Shown here in pieces: positions 9,180 to 20,153 of a stretch of DNA of 64,000 bases; positions within the stretch are counted from its first letter, which is position 1, and each line of letters begins with the position of its first letter. The position numbers and the translations under genes are program-made. This DNA comes from Umbilicaria muhlenbergii (taxonomy: Eukaryota > Ascomycota > Lecanoromycetes > Umbilicariales > Umbilicariaceae): the NCBI GenBank assembly GCA_000611775.1, contig KK106981.1, positions 3,099,211 to 3,163,210 on the forward strand, in the 5' to 3' direction. Under the pieces are notes generated by a model. The model was given only the letters and a program-made list of their open reading frames with translations, had not been told where the DNA came from and did no database searches.

Positions 9180-10623
9180 TTATTCCAGCCCAACGTAACA
9201 GTATGTGGTGGCGGGCAAAGCAGCTTTGGCCATTGAGAGACAGAGCTCTGCGGACATCAAGTCATTAGTTAAAAGGAGTTTGAGAAGGGCGCGCGTGCCA
9301 GCGGGTTCAGGGAAGCAGCCTTGAGAGTAGTAGCTCATGGTAGCGGTGGTGATGATGGTGGTGAAGCAGACCTTGGCGGTGGTGTTGATAATAGTTGAAG
9401 TCATAAGGGTGGTTGTAGGGGCTGTGATGGTGGTGGAGGTAGAGCTGACGGAGGTGCTCATGATTGTGATTGATGTTGTTGTGTTTGTTGTAGTGAGGGC
9501 GGTCGTGCTTATAACATAGGTGGTGTTCAGAGACGTTGAAGTCCCCAGGCTCATAATAGAGGTTGATGAGTAAGTGGAAGATGCATTAGTGCTATTAATG
9601 CTACTAAGATCAGTGATGCTAGCGCTGTCAGTGATGCCTGTGGCGCTGATGCTGTTGCTGACGGTCGTGCTTGACACCACGGAGCCAAGAGAGGATGTAG
9701 TGGCTGTTGTTGATGCAGTTGAACGGGTGAAAGATACAGCCGCGCTGCTGTTGAAGGATGCAGTCGCGCTGCTGGTAGATGATAGAAGCATCGCACTGAA
9801 AGTAGAGCTTGAGACAGACGAAGATGTGGAAGAAGCTGAAGTAGACAATATGACTTGATACACGTTCATTCTGCTACTCCCACCGTAGTACTCAAACGCG
9901 TTGCTCATGCACGTGAGCGTACATCCTGTAACGTTCGCGGTTGCGCCGGCCACAGGGTGGCGACGGCCACTGATGTTGTTGTGGTACTGGTTGCAAGAGG
10001 AGTTGTGGTGTTCGTGGCAAGAGGCGTTGTCGTATCGGTAGAAAGGAGGGTTGTAGTCGTGCTAGAGGCGTTAGAGACACTGCTGAGTGACGAAGAAACT
10101 GAGGGTGTGCTTGAGCTGATGTTGACAGTGGTAGATATGGTGGAGCTGATGATGAAGCTTGAGCTCAAAGAGCTTGAGCTGAAGCAGGGAATGAAGCCGC
10201 ACCCTGGCGTATATTTGGTTATATCATAGTAGATGCTGGCGAATGTGTCGTCCTCACTGCATGATTGAGTTGTGTCGCCACTGTCTATCATCAGAGTTGG
10301 TAGCGTCCTTTTCTCATGAGATTATTGTGGAACACTTACGGGCAGCTTCAAGTACATTTCTTTGCACTTTTCAGGTAATACTTGGTGAGGGCTGAGGGTG
10401 TGTTACCACATCAGCATTGAGTATGATACTCTGTGCTAGCAAAGGTATATCCAGCACCCTGACATGTTTTTTGGCAATTTTCCATTCTCGTTGTTTGGGG
10501 TTGTACTGTTTCACAAGTTGACGGCCGTTGCCGTTGTAGTAGCACCTGAGATGCAAATCTTGTGGTGCTGTTTGATAGTGCCAGACTCATCATCTGAGAT
10601 TGAACAACAGCACTGATGGTCAC
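9180..10623 (-). pseudogene. WSC-domain, Ser/Thr-rich surface protein gene relic
   Basis: Reading down the minus strand, 10623-10370 gives the first part of a WSC domain (MENCQKTCQGAGYTFAS, then EYHTQC and CGNTPSAL). 10291-9905 gives a long Ser/Thr-rich spacer. 9953-9850 gives the end of a second WSC domain (GCTLTCMSNAF, GGSSRMNVYQ), followed by another Ser/Thr-rich stretch to 9180. WSC proteins are secreted or membrane-anchored carbohydrate-binding stress sensors. In the first domain a TGA stands where the family has the aromatic residue between two Cys (10411-10413) and another TGA follows shortly. In the second, a conserved Cys before Gly-Gly is Tyr. All fit G-to-A change. An intron near 10320 (GTAAGTG...GATAG) is plausible. 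I call it a pseudogene, though an unusual exon structure cannot be excluded. Confidence 0.6.
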
Positions 10624-10715
10624 CTCATGGACTCTGAAATTTAGATCGCCCGTGTTAAGGATTCAGACATCAGATACGCTGTGATCTGTGTTGAAATTCG
10701 CCGATTCGCCGCCGA

Positions 10716-10750
10716 GCAGGGGTTTAGGGCAGGGGTTTAGGGCAGGGGTT
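10716..10750. repeat. 13-bp tandem repeat, about 2.7 copies
   Basis: The unit GCAGGGGTTTAGG is repeated at 10716, 10729 and 10742. It lies about 80 bp before the start of the large tandem duplication. Confidence 0.85.
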
Positions 10751-10820
10751 CTAGCGGGAAAAGCAGTCACGTCATAGGCGTACGTATGTCTAGGCTTAGC
10801 GAAAAGCTCCTAAACATGTA

Positions 10821-11434
10821 TATTAGCGGCTCGAAAGCCTCGAGTTTCTGCTTTCTTCCTTACGTTCATTTTATTCAATTTTGGACCGATATTTAGCTAG
10901 TGCAATAATACATTTATTTGGCCTCTAAATAATCGTCCATTACAACAATCTGGATAGTTCCAGGGTTCAGGCAGAGCAGCGATGTTAACTGGATCATAAG
11001 TGCATTCACTGACGGTGATGTACTGCCCTTCATGAAAGTTAAAGTCTGAATGCTCCGCCTGAAGTTCTGTCTGCTTGAGTAGTTTTGATTTGATGATTTC
11101 TAGCGGAGAGCCTCCCTCATTGCAGATCTGAATCTTACGCGTGACAGTGGTACCAGCCGTAACGACATCAAAGTCCGTTACTGGATTCAGATCATACTCG
11201 TCGCCCTCTCCGGTACTGATACTGAAACTAGTGATTGGAGATGTTGTCGCACTCCCCGTCATCAACACGTAGCTCACTCCACCATCAGGTCACACAGTGA
11301 AGATATTCTGTTGTATAGAACGAATATTTAGAGGCCAAATAAATGTATTATTGCACTAGCTAAATATCAGTCCAAATTGAATAAAATGAACGTAAGGAAG
11401 AAAGCAGAAACTTAAGGCTTTTGAGCTATTAATA
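10821..11434. mobile_element. 0.6-kb inverted-repeat (MITE-like) element, copy 1
   Basis: The two ends form an inverted repeat of about 110 bp: the left arm (10821-10930, containing TTCTGCTTTCTTCCTTACGT) matches the reverse complement of 11325-11434 with few differences, mostly C/T or G/A. Between the arms lies a 126-codon minus-strand frame resembling part of a secreted fungal protein. There is no transposase. Target duplication is unclear (TA-rich flanks). It looks like a short non-autonomous TIR element carrying a captured gene fragment. Confidence 0.75.
10897..11277 (-). CDS. ORF inside the TIR element: fragment of a beta-sandwich (ASH / choice-of-anchor-D like) domain, copy 1
   Basis: A 126-codon frame. 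The central part (TVTRKIQICNEGGSPLEIIKS) resembles the N-x-G-G-x-x-L-x-I pattern of ASH/choice-of-anchor-D type immunoglobulin-like domains that occur in large secreted fungal proteins, often together with WSC domains. The last ~14 residues come from the left TIR arm. No signal peptide is visible. I read it as a captured exon fragment rather than a functional gene; expression is unknown. Confidence 0.4.
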   Translation of the reverse strand: MSYVLMTGSATTSPITSFSISTGEGDEYDLNPVTDFDVVTAGTTVTRKIQICNEGGSPLEIIKSKLLKQTELQAEHSDFNFHEGQYITVSECTYDPVNIAALPEPWNYPDCCNGRLFRGQINVLLH

Positions 11435-12514
11435 TTATTAATCACTTTGAAATATTATTATTCCCTTTCATGATCCTGCTGATTAAGCTTATTATAATAT
11501 TAAATCTCTTTTGAATGACAGATGTTTTCCAGACCATTTCAGGGGTTTCTGAGACGTAAAGTCTTTGTGAACACCGTGTCTCTTTGAGTATTCTGGACTG
11601 AGGTCACTTTCTGGCACCTTGTGCGGTGCCGCTGATGCACGAGTCCACTGCATGCCGTGCCATATTCCTTCATAATCATCAAGGTAAGAAGTAGAGACCC
11701 ATCTTCTGTGATTGATCATCTCAAACACTAAGATTTAGAGCAAGTCCTAAAGGACGACAAGATGATGAAAAATATCTTGAGCAATAACATCGGCAGTCTG
11801 AACTCTTTCGTAGCTATCAAAATATCCGTTGCCTGAAATTCAAAATAAGGTAGGATCAAACATGACATGCAGCTACGCCCATATTGCACATGAGTTATGA
11901 CAGGGGTGGATATCTGTGATTCAAATTATGAGGAGTGTGCTTCGAGGAAAAACATGGTCACACGCGCACTTTTAAGCGCTCCTACCAACGATGGCCGGTA
12001 TCCCCTGAAAACGAAGCAGCCCAGACGTGCCCTCTCACGCCCCCCCAACTTAGACTCTGTTCAAGCAGCCAAGCCACTTGGTATATCACACTCATCTGAT
12101 GCGGCGGATCATTGGTTATCCTTCTCGGTCAGAGGATTTACAAATACGATGTCAAGCCATCCGCGACAGTAAAGACACTCTTGTTCGAATTGTTGTTACG
12201 TGCACACCTCCATCACGAGAGCAGGCAACATCATGATTCGCGAGGGCGTCTGGGAAATCAACCGTGCGATCAATCTGTGTGGGGAAAGACTTTGTGCAAT
12301 TGTACGGGCTGCTTCTCTTGCTTGGAGATGTCACCACACGGTGGGGGCTGCACCTCATTATGCAGTGAGCGAGAATGCTGCATGCATCCAAGATCTGCGA
12401 GATCGCCCGAGATCTACCCATGGAGAAAAGAAGAACCGTCATGGATCCCCATCTCACTACACCGCTGTTAGAAGCCCAGTCTACGCGTGAGGATCCAGCT
12501 GTCGAGGTCCAAAA
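11435..12514. other. Upstream region of the MFS gene, copy 1
   Basis: AT-rich to about 11900, then mixed. A 78-codon minus-strand frame at 11492-11728 (containing TSYLDDYEGIWHGMQW) has some coding flavour but no family I recognise. The 600 bp before 12515 presumably hold the MFS promoter, including a CGG-rich site near 12102. The same applies to 19074-20153 in copy 2. Confidence 0.4.
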
Positions 12515-14237
12515 ATGTCCCAGAAAACCGATATCGAGTCAACGATTGACAACGCCGAGAAGAAGTTGCCGCCAGAACAACTTCACGACAAACAAGGCTA
12601 CATTCTCGATGCGCGCCTGGTGTCCAACCACGGATTGAAAACGGACAAGACGGGACAAACAATCCTGTAAGCGCTCAGGTCTATCCTACCTGCCCTGATA
12701 CTAACCTCATAGCACAGAATACCGCAGCCCAGCGATGACCCCAACGATCCCCTCAACTGGGCCCAGTCCAAGAAGCTGGTCGTCCTCGGGGTCGTTGCGG
12801 CCTCGGCCTTCCTCCCCGAATTCGCAAGTGCAATGGGAATCATCACGTCGATCCCGCAAGCACGAGAATGGCATATCCCACAAAATACCGTCCTCCACAG
12901 TCTAGTCGGCAACCTGGCCATGCTTGGTTTCGGAGGCGTCTTCACCGTGGTGTGCATGACCTACTTTGGGAGACTGCCGGTGCTGTTCTGGTTCAGTCTC
13001 TTCGCCCTGTGGACGGCAGGTTTCTGCGCGGGGGCATCGACATTCAAAGAATTCATGGCGGCGAGGATCCTCAATGGATTCTTCTCCGTCGTTGCGTACA
13101 CTGGAGCCTTAATCTACGTCAACGACCTGTTTTTCCTCCATGAGCACGCTCGCAAGGTCAATGCTTGGGGCTTCTCCGTTCTGCTAGCACCGTATCTCAG
13201 TCCGCTGATTACGTCCTTTATGCTCACAAAGCTCAACTGGCGTTGGACTTTTGGTATCTATACCATCCTGGCTGGCCTCTCCCTGATCGCGATCGTGTTA
13301 TTTTCGGAAGAGACGTATTACGACAGGTCGATCCCTGCAGATCAGCAACCCAGATTCATGTCTCGTCTGAATCGCCTCATTGGTGTCGAGCAACTGAAGT
13401 CTCGACGCCTTCGTCCCAGCTTGGTCGGCGCCCTCATGCGCCCGATCAAAACGCTCTCGAAGCCTACAGTATTCATTAGCGCAATCTTCTACCTGTTAAC
13501 CTACATGTGGGGAATCGGTGCGTCGGTCCATGATCTGAAATCTCTCTGAATCTTTACTAACTACCTTCAAACCAAGGCATTAATGCTACTCTTAGCATAT
13601 TTCTACAACCACTTTACCATTTTGGTCCACGGCAAATTGGTAGGTCCCACCATCGTCCATGTTCAGGTAGTATAGCAAAAGTTCGACACGGTTGACACCT
13701 TGGAACTTAGGCTTCTTCTACTTTGCCCCCATCGTCGCCGCCATCCTCGGCTTCATCGTCGGTCACTGGCTCCACGACGCCGTTACCCACCTCTACATAC
13801 GCCGCCACGCTGGACACCTCGAGCCGGAAGCCCGACTCTTGGTGATATGGTTCTCGACGCCACTGATGGTAACCGGCATTGTGCTGGTAGGCTTCGCTCT
13901 GGAGCGCGGGTGGCATTACATGCTCACAGCCTTCGCATGGGGTCTCTATGTCTTCGGCCTTGTCATTACCACTGTTGCTATCAACGCATACAACCTAAGT
14001 TCATATCCAGAGGCGTCCGGAGAGGTTACGGCGTGGATCGGCTTTGCGCGCTCATTAGGTGGTTTCGTCGATACATATGTGCAGGTGGCGTGGGCCAGGA
14101 AGGTCGGACCGGCGAAGACGCTTGGTACACAAGCCGGCATTGTCGGAGCGGCGTTTCTCTTGATCGTGGGGATGCAAATCTTTGGAAAGAAATTGAGAAC
14201 TTGGAGTGGACCGTTGAATTTCAACACAACCAGATAA
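12515..14237 (+). CDS. MFS transporter (DHA1-type drug/metabolite:H+ antiporter), copy 1
   Basis: Four exons by splice consensus and family fit: 12515-12666, 12718-13517, 13577-13639 and 13711-14237, giving 513 residues. Introns are 51, 59 and 71 bp; the first has a perfect TACTAAC branch site. The cytosolic N-terminus ends in DDPNDPLNW, the usual entry signature of fungal DHA1-like transporters before TM1. About 12 hydrophobic segments follow, split by a central loop with EETYYDR and a basic stretch. The family exports drugs, toxins or secondary metabolites across the plasma membrane using the proton gradient; the substrate cannot be read from sequence. It is convergent with the cupin gene 190 bp downstream and in the same unit as a dehydrogenase, which suggests a small metabolite cluster (inference). 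The model appears intact. Confidence 0.88.
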
Positions 14238-14425
14238 GCAGTAGGAATAGTCATCAACATCGTGTCAATGATTATAGTCGGCGCGTCAGGAGCTCATGCC
14301 TGTCCTTATAAGAGCCTGCTTACACACACACATGTTCTTTGTTCCTCCTCTTGAATTGCCTTTAACGCTCTTTCGATTCCTTGAAATCTCGTTCAAACCA
14401 TAGCCATTCACGGACGCCACGTCCA

Positions 14426-15044
14426 TCATACGTCTCCTACAATTATAGTCGCATAACTCGCCATTGCCTTCCGATTCACATCCGGGCTGAGAGGCTTCCC
14501 CTCCTCGGCCATCTCAGACAGCAGCTTGAAATAATTGATGTAAAAGGCCGGCGTATAGGTGTTGAAGAACTTGGCCTCCTCGTCAAACGGATTCGAAAAG
14601 GTATGCGGTGCGCGAGTTGGAACAACGACTAGGTCACCTACTTTTGCGTCGATGTCGGGACGGCCGTTGGCATGGAAGCGCACGGTGCCGGCCGTGACGA
14701 GAAAAGTTTCGTCGTGCATCTCATGCCAGTGTTCAGGCGGGCCGGAGGTATGTGGGGGGATGGTGAGTTCAGCACAGCCGATGCGGTTGTCTGTGAGGAG
14801 GCAAGGTCAGCTCATCAGTAGTGTGAACTCGTGGCACGCGGAGAGAGACGTAAAGCTGAAGAGGAGCGGCAAATCAGGGTGAAGGGTCGTTGGGAATGCA
14901 AACGCATCAGGCAATTTCAATAAGTGAACCAGTACCGGTGCGAGAACCATCTTCTTGAACGCGGATGGTCAAGGTGCCGAGCTTGAAGGTGTCGCCTTCT
15001 TTGGCACGGACGAAGTTGATGGGCACAGAGGGAGTGGTCGCCAT
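14426..15044 (-). CDS. Small cupin-domain protein, copy 1
   Basis: Two exons on the minus strand, 15044-14936 and 14790-14426 (intron 145 bp), give 157 residues. The join restores GSRTDNRIG in frame. Cupin motif 1 is visible as PPEHWHEMHDETF...G (two His and a Glu for metal binding) and motif 2 as GDLVVVPTRAPHTFSN (third His). A single cupin of this size can be a metal-dependent isomerase, dioxygenase or epimerase; substrate unknown. No signal peptide, so probably cytosolic. It converges on the MFS transporter. Confidence 0.85.
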
Positions 15045-17229
15045 GCTTTGCCGCACTTGTTCTGGAGAATGCGTGGATTGGAATGACTTGCAACACCATG
15101 GATCTGGGATGTAGAACGTTATCGGCGTCCCCAAAGCTTGGGGCGGAGGATCGCGGAGCTTGGCTTACCCCTGTAGGCGTTCCCCGCAAGCTAAATAGCT
15201 GGGTAAGGTCTTACCCACGTATCTTACCTGCCACCCTACGTACTTGAATGGTCCATTTTTCACCCGCCAACCCGCACCGATGTCAGTGCAGTCTTTTGAA
15301 GAGGCATCGCGATCGAAGAACACTCCGCCAGACCTTTGAGGCTCAATTCGGGGTCATGTGTTGTACATCTGATCTTTTATTCACTAAAAGTGTATTGCAT
15401 AGAGATATGCAAATGCCGACAGCACCGGATGAGGCCCTGGTATCAAGGGGAATGGGACATCGTCGAAGATATGAAAATACTCAGGCCGAGTGCAGAGGGC
15501 ATCCATCCGTCTCTGCAATTAGATAAGCCTGACACTGTTACGCAAGCTGTGACACCGCGGAGAGATGTGCGGAGGCCGTGGAGAGCTTTGTAGTGATGAA
15601 GAGGAAATCGTGACATGTGTTACCGTAGAATACAGAAGAGAAGGAATCGTGGTTGGCTTCAAAACCAGGCAGACTTTCCAGACCGACTTCCAACGGCACT
15701 GAAGTGTCCCGTGGGCTTGCATTTGCATTAAGGGAAGAATGTGTCCAATGACTCGAGTCCACGAAGTGTCCGACTAATTCCTCTCCTTCGCTACCTCATC
15801 ATTAATCTATTCGCAAACACCCAAGGAGGTCTAGATATCTTTCCGCTTACTCTCTCACACCAACACGCGTCTGATGGACTAACAGAACTTCAACACTAAC
15901 TCCCCGGCAATGTCAACCATTTAGTCTTCCGGCAGCGCTGATGCAAAACATCACCGACCGCCTCAATTACGCGGATCATCTCAGCCTCAGGATCGGCTCG
16001 AAAACGCTTTGGCACGGGCGAGAACACATCCCAAACCCCAGCAAAACTGACTGGCTGACCTTCAACCGCACCTTCAAGAAGACCCGTCGATGCAAGTATT
16101 CAACCCCTATCTACAACAACTGCGCCCGGCTTCTTCCTCTCCTCTCCTTCGAAGACAAGATGACAGCCAAGACCAAACCCTAGACCCGTGCCTGCAATTT
16201 CTGCTACTTCTCTTGCGAGGAGAAGTATTTCCGCAAGAAGAAGCGGTTCCCCCGAGAGGAACTGCGGTGTTTTCCGCTGCGATCTCTATCCCCAGCTGGT
16301 CACTTGTGGCATAGAACAAGGACGACAGAACTGGAAAATTGCGCGCGATGACAATCAGTTCGAGAAGATGAAAATAGTGCTTTGCAATGTGTGTTTGACA
16401 GTGATGAAAAAGTATGGGTAAGTTGCAAGCTACGATGCCACGCGGCCGCGGGACGCTCTCTGATGCGACAGTTCTAGAAACCCTTTTGGTCTGGCTGATA
16501 TCGCTCGGAGCCTCCTGGTGGCATTATGTGGGGGGCTGTAAGGCAGAAGTCTTTAACGCAGAGGTCCATCAGCTACTGCACCATGATGGTTGAGCGAGAT
16601 GAGCTCTTATCGAGTAGTTCCCGCTACCCCGGACGCTGAAGAACGGCGCGCTACGGTAGGGACACTTGCCACGCCGGACCTGTTCCTTGACGCGGGCGAG
16701 GCGGGCTTCTCAACGAGGTATCACCTATCGAGCCTGTCTTCCTCGACGCTGCTAACATGCGCCCGAGGTCGACGACCATCATCAATGCATGTGCAGATGG
16801 AGCGTCCCTCGCCCGTACCCATATTGGGAGATCCACGCTTGCAAGCCCACACAGCAAAACCGACGATGCATCTCGCCGTCCGAAGTCTTGAGCGGTGCCA
16901 CAATGATAGCTGTACGACCAAGACCCCGCATGATCTATGGGCACCTCCTTTATCTCCCTGTCCTACAGCCTCATCGCTCTATTCTCCGTCTTGACAAGCC
17001 CCCTTGCCCCGCTCAGATGCAACCCCGCATTCGAGCCCTCCTCAGCGGCTACGGATAGCTCTATATGTCTCTTCCCCAGCCTCAGAAAGCTCTTACATCT
17101 CCTGTCTGTCGAGCAAGCCTCACCAACCCCTCCATGTCCCAGAAAACATTAACCCAGCAAGAACATTAACCTAGCACCAACAATCACACCCTCAAACAAA
17201 CCTCATCTATCCTCCCGACCCCATCAACC
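15045..17229. other. Unresolved stretch between cupin and dehydrogenase, copy 1
   Basis: 2.2 kb with no gene I can model. Two places look coding: 16100-16440 (a Cys-containing region around ACNFCYFSC and later LCNVCLTVMKKYG followed by a GTAAGTTG donor-like site) and 16680-16900 (a frame with FLDAANMRPRSTTIINA). A multi-exon or decayed regulatory gene is possible; the Cys spacing does not match Zn2Cys6. The cupin promoter must lie just above 15045 and the dehydrogenase promoter just below 17229. The region near 15200 has clustered TACCTTA/TAAGGT-type motifs. Confidence 0.4.
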
Positions 17230-18539
17230 ATGGGCCTCCCCACCACCCAAAAGGCCGCCGTCTGCGAAACCCCCCGGCCTCGACACCGGCCGCGCCACCA
17301 TCAAAGACATCCCCGTCCCCCACCCTTCCGACGACGAAATCCTCGTCAAACTGCACATGTCCGGCCTCTGCCACTCCGACGTCCACCTCATGCGCGACGA
17401 CTGGAGTTCCCGCGGCCTCAAAATGCAGGTCCAAATCGCCGGCCACGAAGGCGCCGGCGTCGTCGAAGAAGTCGGGAAGAACGTGACCAAGTTCAAGGTT
17501 GGCGATCGCGCGGGCATCAAGTGGGTTGTCAGTACGTGTGGGGACTGCGAGTATTGTCTCAATGGCAGGGATGAGCTGCATTGCGCGCGCCAGAGGAATA
17601 GCGGCTTTACGGCCGAGGGGACCTTTCAGCAGTACTGTGTGACGAGTGGGAGGTATGCGACCAAGATCCCCGGAGGGGGTCAAGGATGAGGAGGCCGGGC
17701 CGGTATGTCCTTCTCCTAAGCCGCAAAAGTCCATTTCCTCATCGCCCCATTCCCCGCTCCCCGACCGAGGCACCCTCCTCTCCCCCCGTGACAGCCTCTC
17801 TCCTTGCTGCCCCTTACCCTGCCCAGGCCACTACTCACATCCCATGGTACAGATCATGTGCGGCGGCGTCACCGCCTCCACGGCCCTCAAACGCTCCGCC
17901 GTCAAACCCGGCCAATGGGTCGTCCTCCCCGGCGCCGGCGGCGGCCTCGGCCACTTCGCCGTCCAATACGCAAAAGCAATGGGCATGCGCGTCATCGCCA
18001 TCGACGGCGGCGCCGAAAAGGGCGACCTCTGCATGCAGCTCGGCGCGGAGCATTATATTGATTTCACGACCGAAGACGATATCGTGGGGAGGGTTCGGAA
18101 GGTTACGAAGTTGGGAGCGCACGGCGTCGTTGTGACTGCCGCGTCCAAGAGCGGGTATGATTCCGCGCCGCACTTTTTGAGGGCGGGGGCCACCATGGTC
18201 GCGGTCGGGTTGCCCAAGGAGGAGTTTTTGGTGGGCGCGAGCCCGTTTCAGTTGGTGCTGGGGAAGTTGAATATTGTGGGGAGCGTGACGGGGACGTTGA
18301 AGGATGTGGATGAGGCGTTGGATTTTACGGCGAGGGGGTTGGTCAGGCCCATGTTGGACAAGGGGACGATGGCTGATATTAATGAGCTGAGCGATCAGAT
18401 GTTGGCGGGGAAGTTGTCGGGTCGGCGGTTATTGATCTTTGGGCTTGGCGGGAAGGACGGAGGGGGGGGTCGAAAGCCTCGAGTTTCTGCTTTCTTCCTT
18501 ACGTTCATTTTATTCAATTTTGGACCGATATTTAGCTAG
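17230..18539 (+). pseudogene. Zinc-dependent alcohol dehydrogenase, frameshifted, copy 1 (3' end replaced)
   Basis: Medium-chain zinc ADH of the fungal ADH1 type: GLCHSDVHLM and GHEGAGVVEEVG carry catalytic zinc ligands, CGDCEYCLNGRDELHC the structural zinc Cys, and GAGGGLGHFAVQYAKA the NAD-binding loop. The ATG at 17230 opens a frame that is one base out of step with the enzyme after a C6 run at 17270-17275. A second one-base excess lies at about 17668-17679 (CCCCGGAGGGGG), just before an intron at 17703-17852. In this copy the last codons run through the G run at 18462-18469 into the inverted-repeat element and stop at 18539. The enzyme would oxidise primary alcohols or reduce aldehydes in the cytosol. 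Whether the frameshifts are real or sequencing errors in G/C runs is open. Confidence 0.75.
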
Positions 18540-19073
18540 TGCAATAATACATTTATTTGGCCTCTAAATAATCGTCCATTACAACAATCTGGATAGTTCC
18601 AGGGTTCAGGCAGAGCAGCGATGTTAACTGGATCATAAGTGCATTCACTGACGGTGATGTACTGCCCTTCATGAAAGTTAAAGTCTGAATGCTCCGCCTG
18701 AAGTTCTGTCTGCTTGAGTAGTTTTGATTTGATGATTTCTAGCGGAGAGCCTCCCTCATTGCAGATCTGAATCTTACGCGTGACAGTGGTACCAGCCGTA
18801 ACGACATCAAAGTCCGTTACTGGATTCAGATCATACTCGTCGCCCTCTCCGGTACTGATACTGAAACTAGTGATTGGAGATGTTGTCGCACTCCCCGTCA
18901 TCAACACGTAGCTCACTCCACCATCAGGTCACACAGTGAAGATATTCTGTTGTATAGAACGAATATTTAGAGGCCAAATAAATGTATTATTGCACTAGCT
19001 AAATATCAGTCCAAATTGAATAAAATGAACGTAAGGAAGAAAGCAGAAACTTAAGGCTTTTGAGCTATTAATA
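18470..19073. mobile_element. Inverted-repeat element, copy 2 (left end clipped)
   Basis: Identical to the element at 10821-11434 except that its first ~10 bp are missing, because the tandem duplication starts there. The dehydrogenase of unit 1 runs directly into its left arm. Confidence 0.8.
18536..18916 (-). CDS. ORF inside the TIR element, copy 2
   Basis: Same 126-codon frame as at 10897-11277, identical in sequence. Its stop codon lies in the left TIR arm, just downstream of where the unit 1 dehydrogenase reads in from the other strand. Confidence 0.4.
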   Translation of the reverse strand: MSYVLMTGSATTSPITSFSISTGEGDEYDLNPVTDFDVVTAGTTVTRKIQICNEGGSPLEIIKSKLLKQTELQAEHSDFNFHEGQYITVSECTYDPVNIAALPEPWNYPDCCNGRLFRGQINVLLH

Positions 19074-20153
19074 TTATTAATCACTTTGAAATATTATTAT
19101 TCCCTTTCATGATCCTGCTGATTAAGCTTATTATAATATTAAATCTCTTTTGAATGACAGATGTTTTCCAGACCATTTCAGGGGTTTCTGAGACGTAAAG
19201 TCTTTGTGAACACCGTGTCTCTTTGAGTATTCTGGACTGAGGTCACTTTCTGGCACCTTGTGCGGTGCCGCTGATGCACGAGTCCACTGCATGCCGTGCC
19301 ATATTCCTTCATAATCATCAAGGTAAGAAGTAGAGACCCATCTTCTGTGATTGATCATCTCAAACACTAAGATTTAGAGCAAGTCCTAAAGGACGACAAG
19401 ATGATGAAAAATATCTTGAGCAATAACATCGGCAGTCTGAACTCTTTCGTAGCTATCAAAATATCCGTTGCCTGAAATTCAAAATAAGGTAGGATCAAAC
19501 ATGACATGCAGCTACGCCCATATTGCACATGAGTTATGACAGGGGTGGATATCTGTGATTCAAATTATGAGGAGTGTGCTTCGAGGAAAAACATGGTCAC
19601 ACGCGCACTTTTAAGCGCTCCTACCAACGATGGCCGGTATCCCCTGAAAACGAAGCAGCCCAGACGTGCCCTCTCACGCCCCCCCAACTTAGACTCTGTT
19701 CAAGCAGCCAAGCCACTTGGTATATCACACTCATCTGATGCGGCGGATCATTGGTTATCCTTCTCGGTCAGAGGATTTACAAATACGATGTCAAGCCATC
19801 CGCGACAGTAAAGACACTCTTGTTCGAATTGTTGTTACGTGCACACCTCCATCACGAGAGCAGGCAACATCATGATTCGCGAGGGCGTCTGGGAAATCAA
19901 CCGTGCGATCAATCTGTGTGGGGAAAGACTTTGTGCAATTGTACGGGCTGCTTCTCTTGCTTGGAGATGTCACCACACGGTGGGGGCTGCACCTCATTAT
20001 GCAGTGAGCGAGAATGCTGCATGCATCCAAGATCTGCGAGATCGCCCGAGATCTACCCATGGAGAAAAGAAGAACCGTCATGGATCCCCATCTCACTACA
20101 CCGCTGTTAGAAGCCCAGTCTACGCGTGAGGATCCAGCTGTCGAGGTCCAAAA

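Larger units (their letters stand above)
10831..18468. repeat. Unit 1 of a 7,639-bp direct tandem duplication
   Basis: Sequence from TCGAAAGCCTCGAG at 10831 recurs from 18470, and every base and coding frame I compared is identical at a spacing of exactly 7,639 bp. The unit contains the inverted-repeat element, MFS transporter, cupin gene, an unresolved stretch and the alcohol dehydrogenase up to its last codons. Unit 1 ends in a run of G inside the dehydrogenase 3' end. One extra G (18469), not present at either outer boundary, joins it to unit 2. Confidence 0.97.

Noticed and set aside
9337-9858. Val/Leu-rich plus-strand frames
   Set aside because: Antisense of the Ser/Thr-rich part of the WSC relic.
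10716-10750. TTTAGGG-like motifs suggesting an internal telomere
   Set aside because: The true unit is 13 bp (GCAGGGGTTTAGG) and fungal telomeres are TTAGGG arrays; fewer than three copies.
17207-17773. 188-codon minus-strand frame, present in both duplicated units
   Set aside because: Shadow of the GC-rich dehydrogenase gene.
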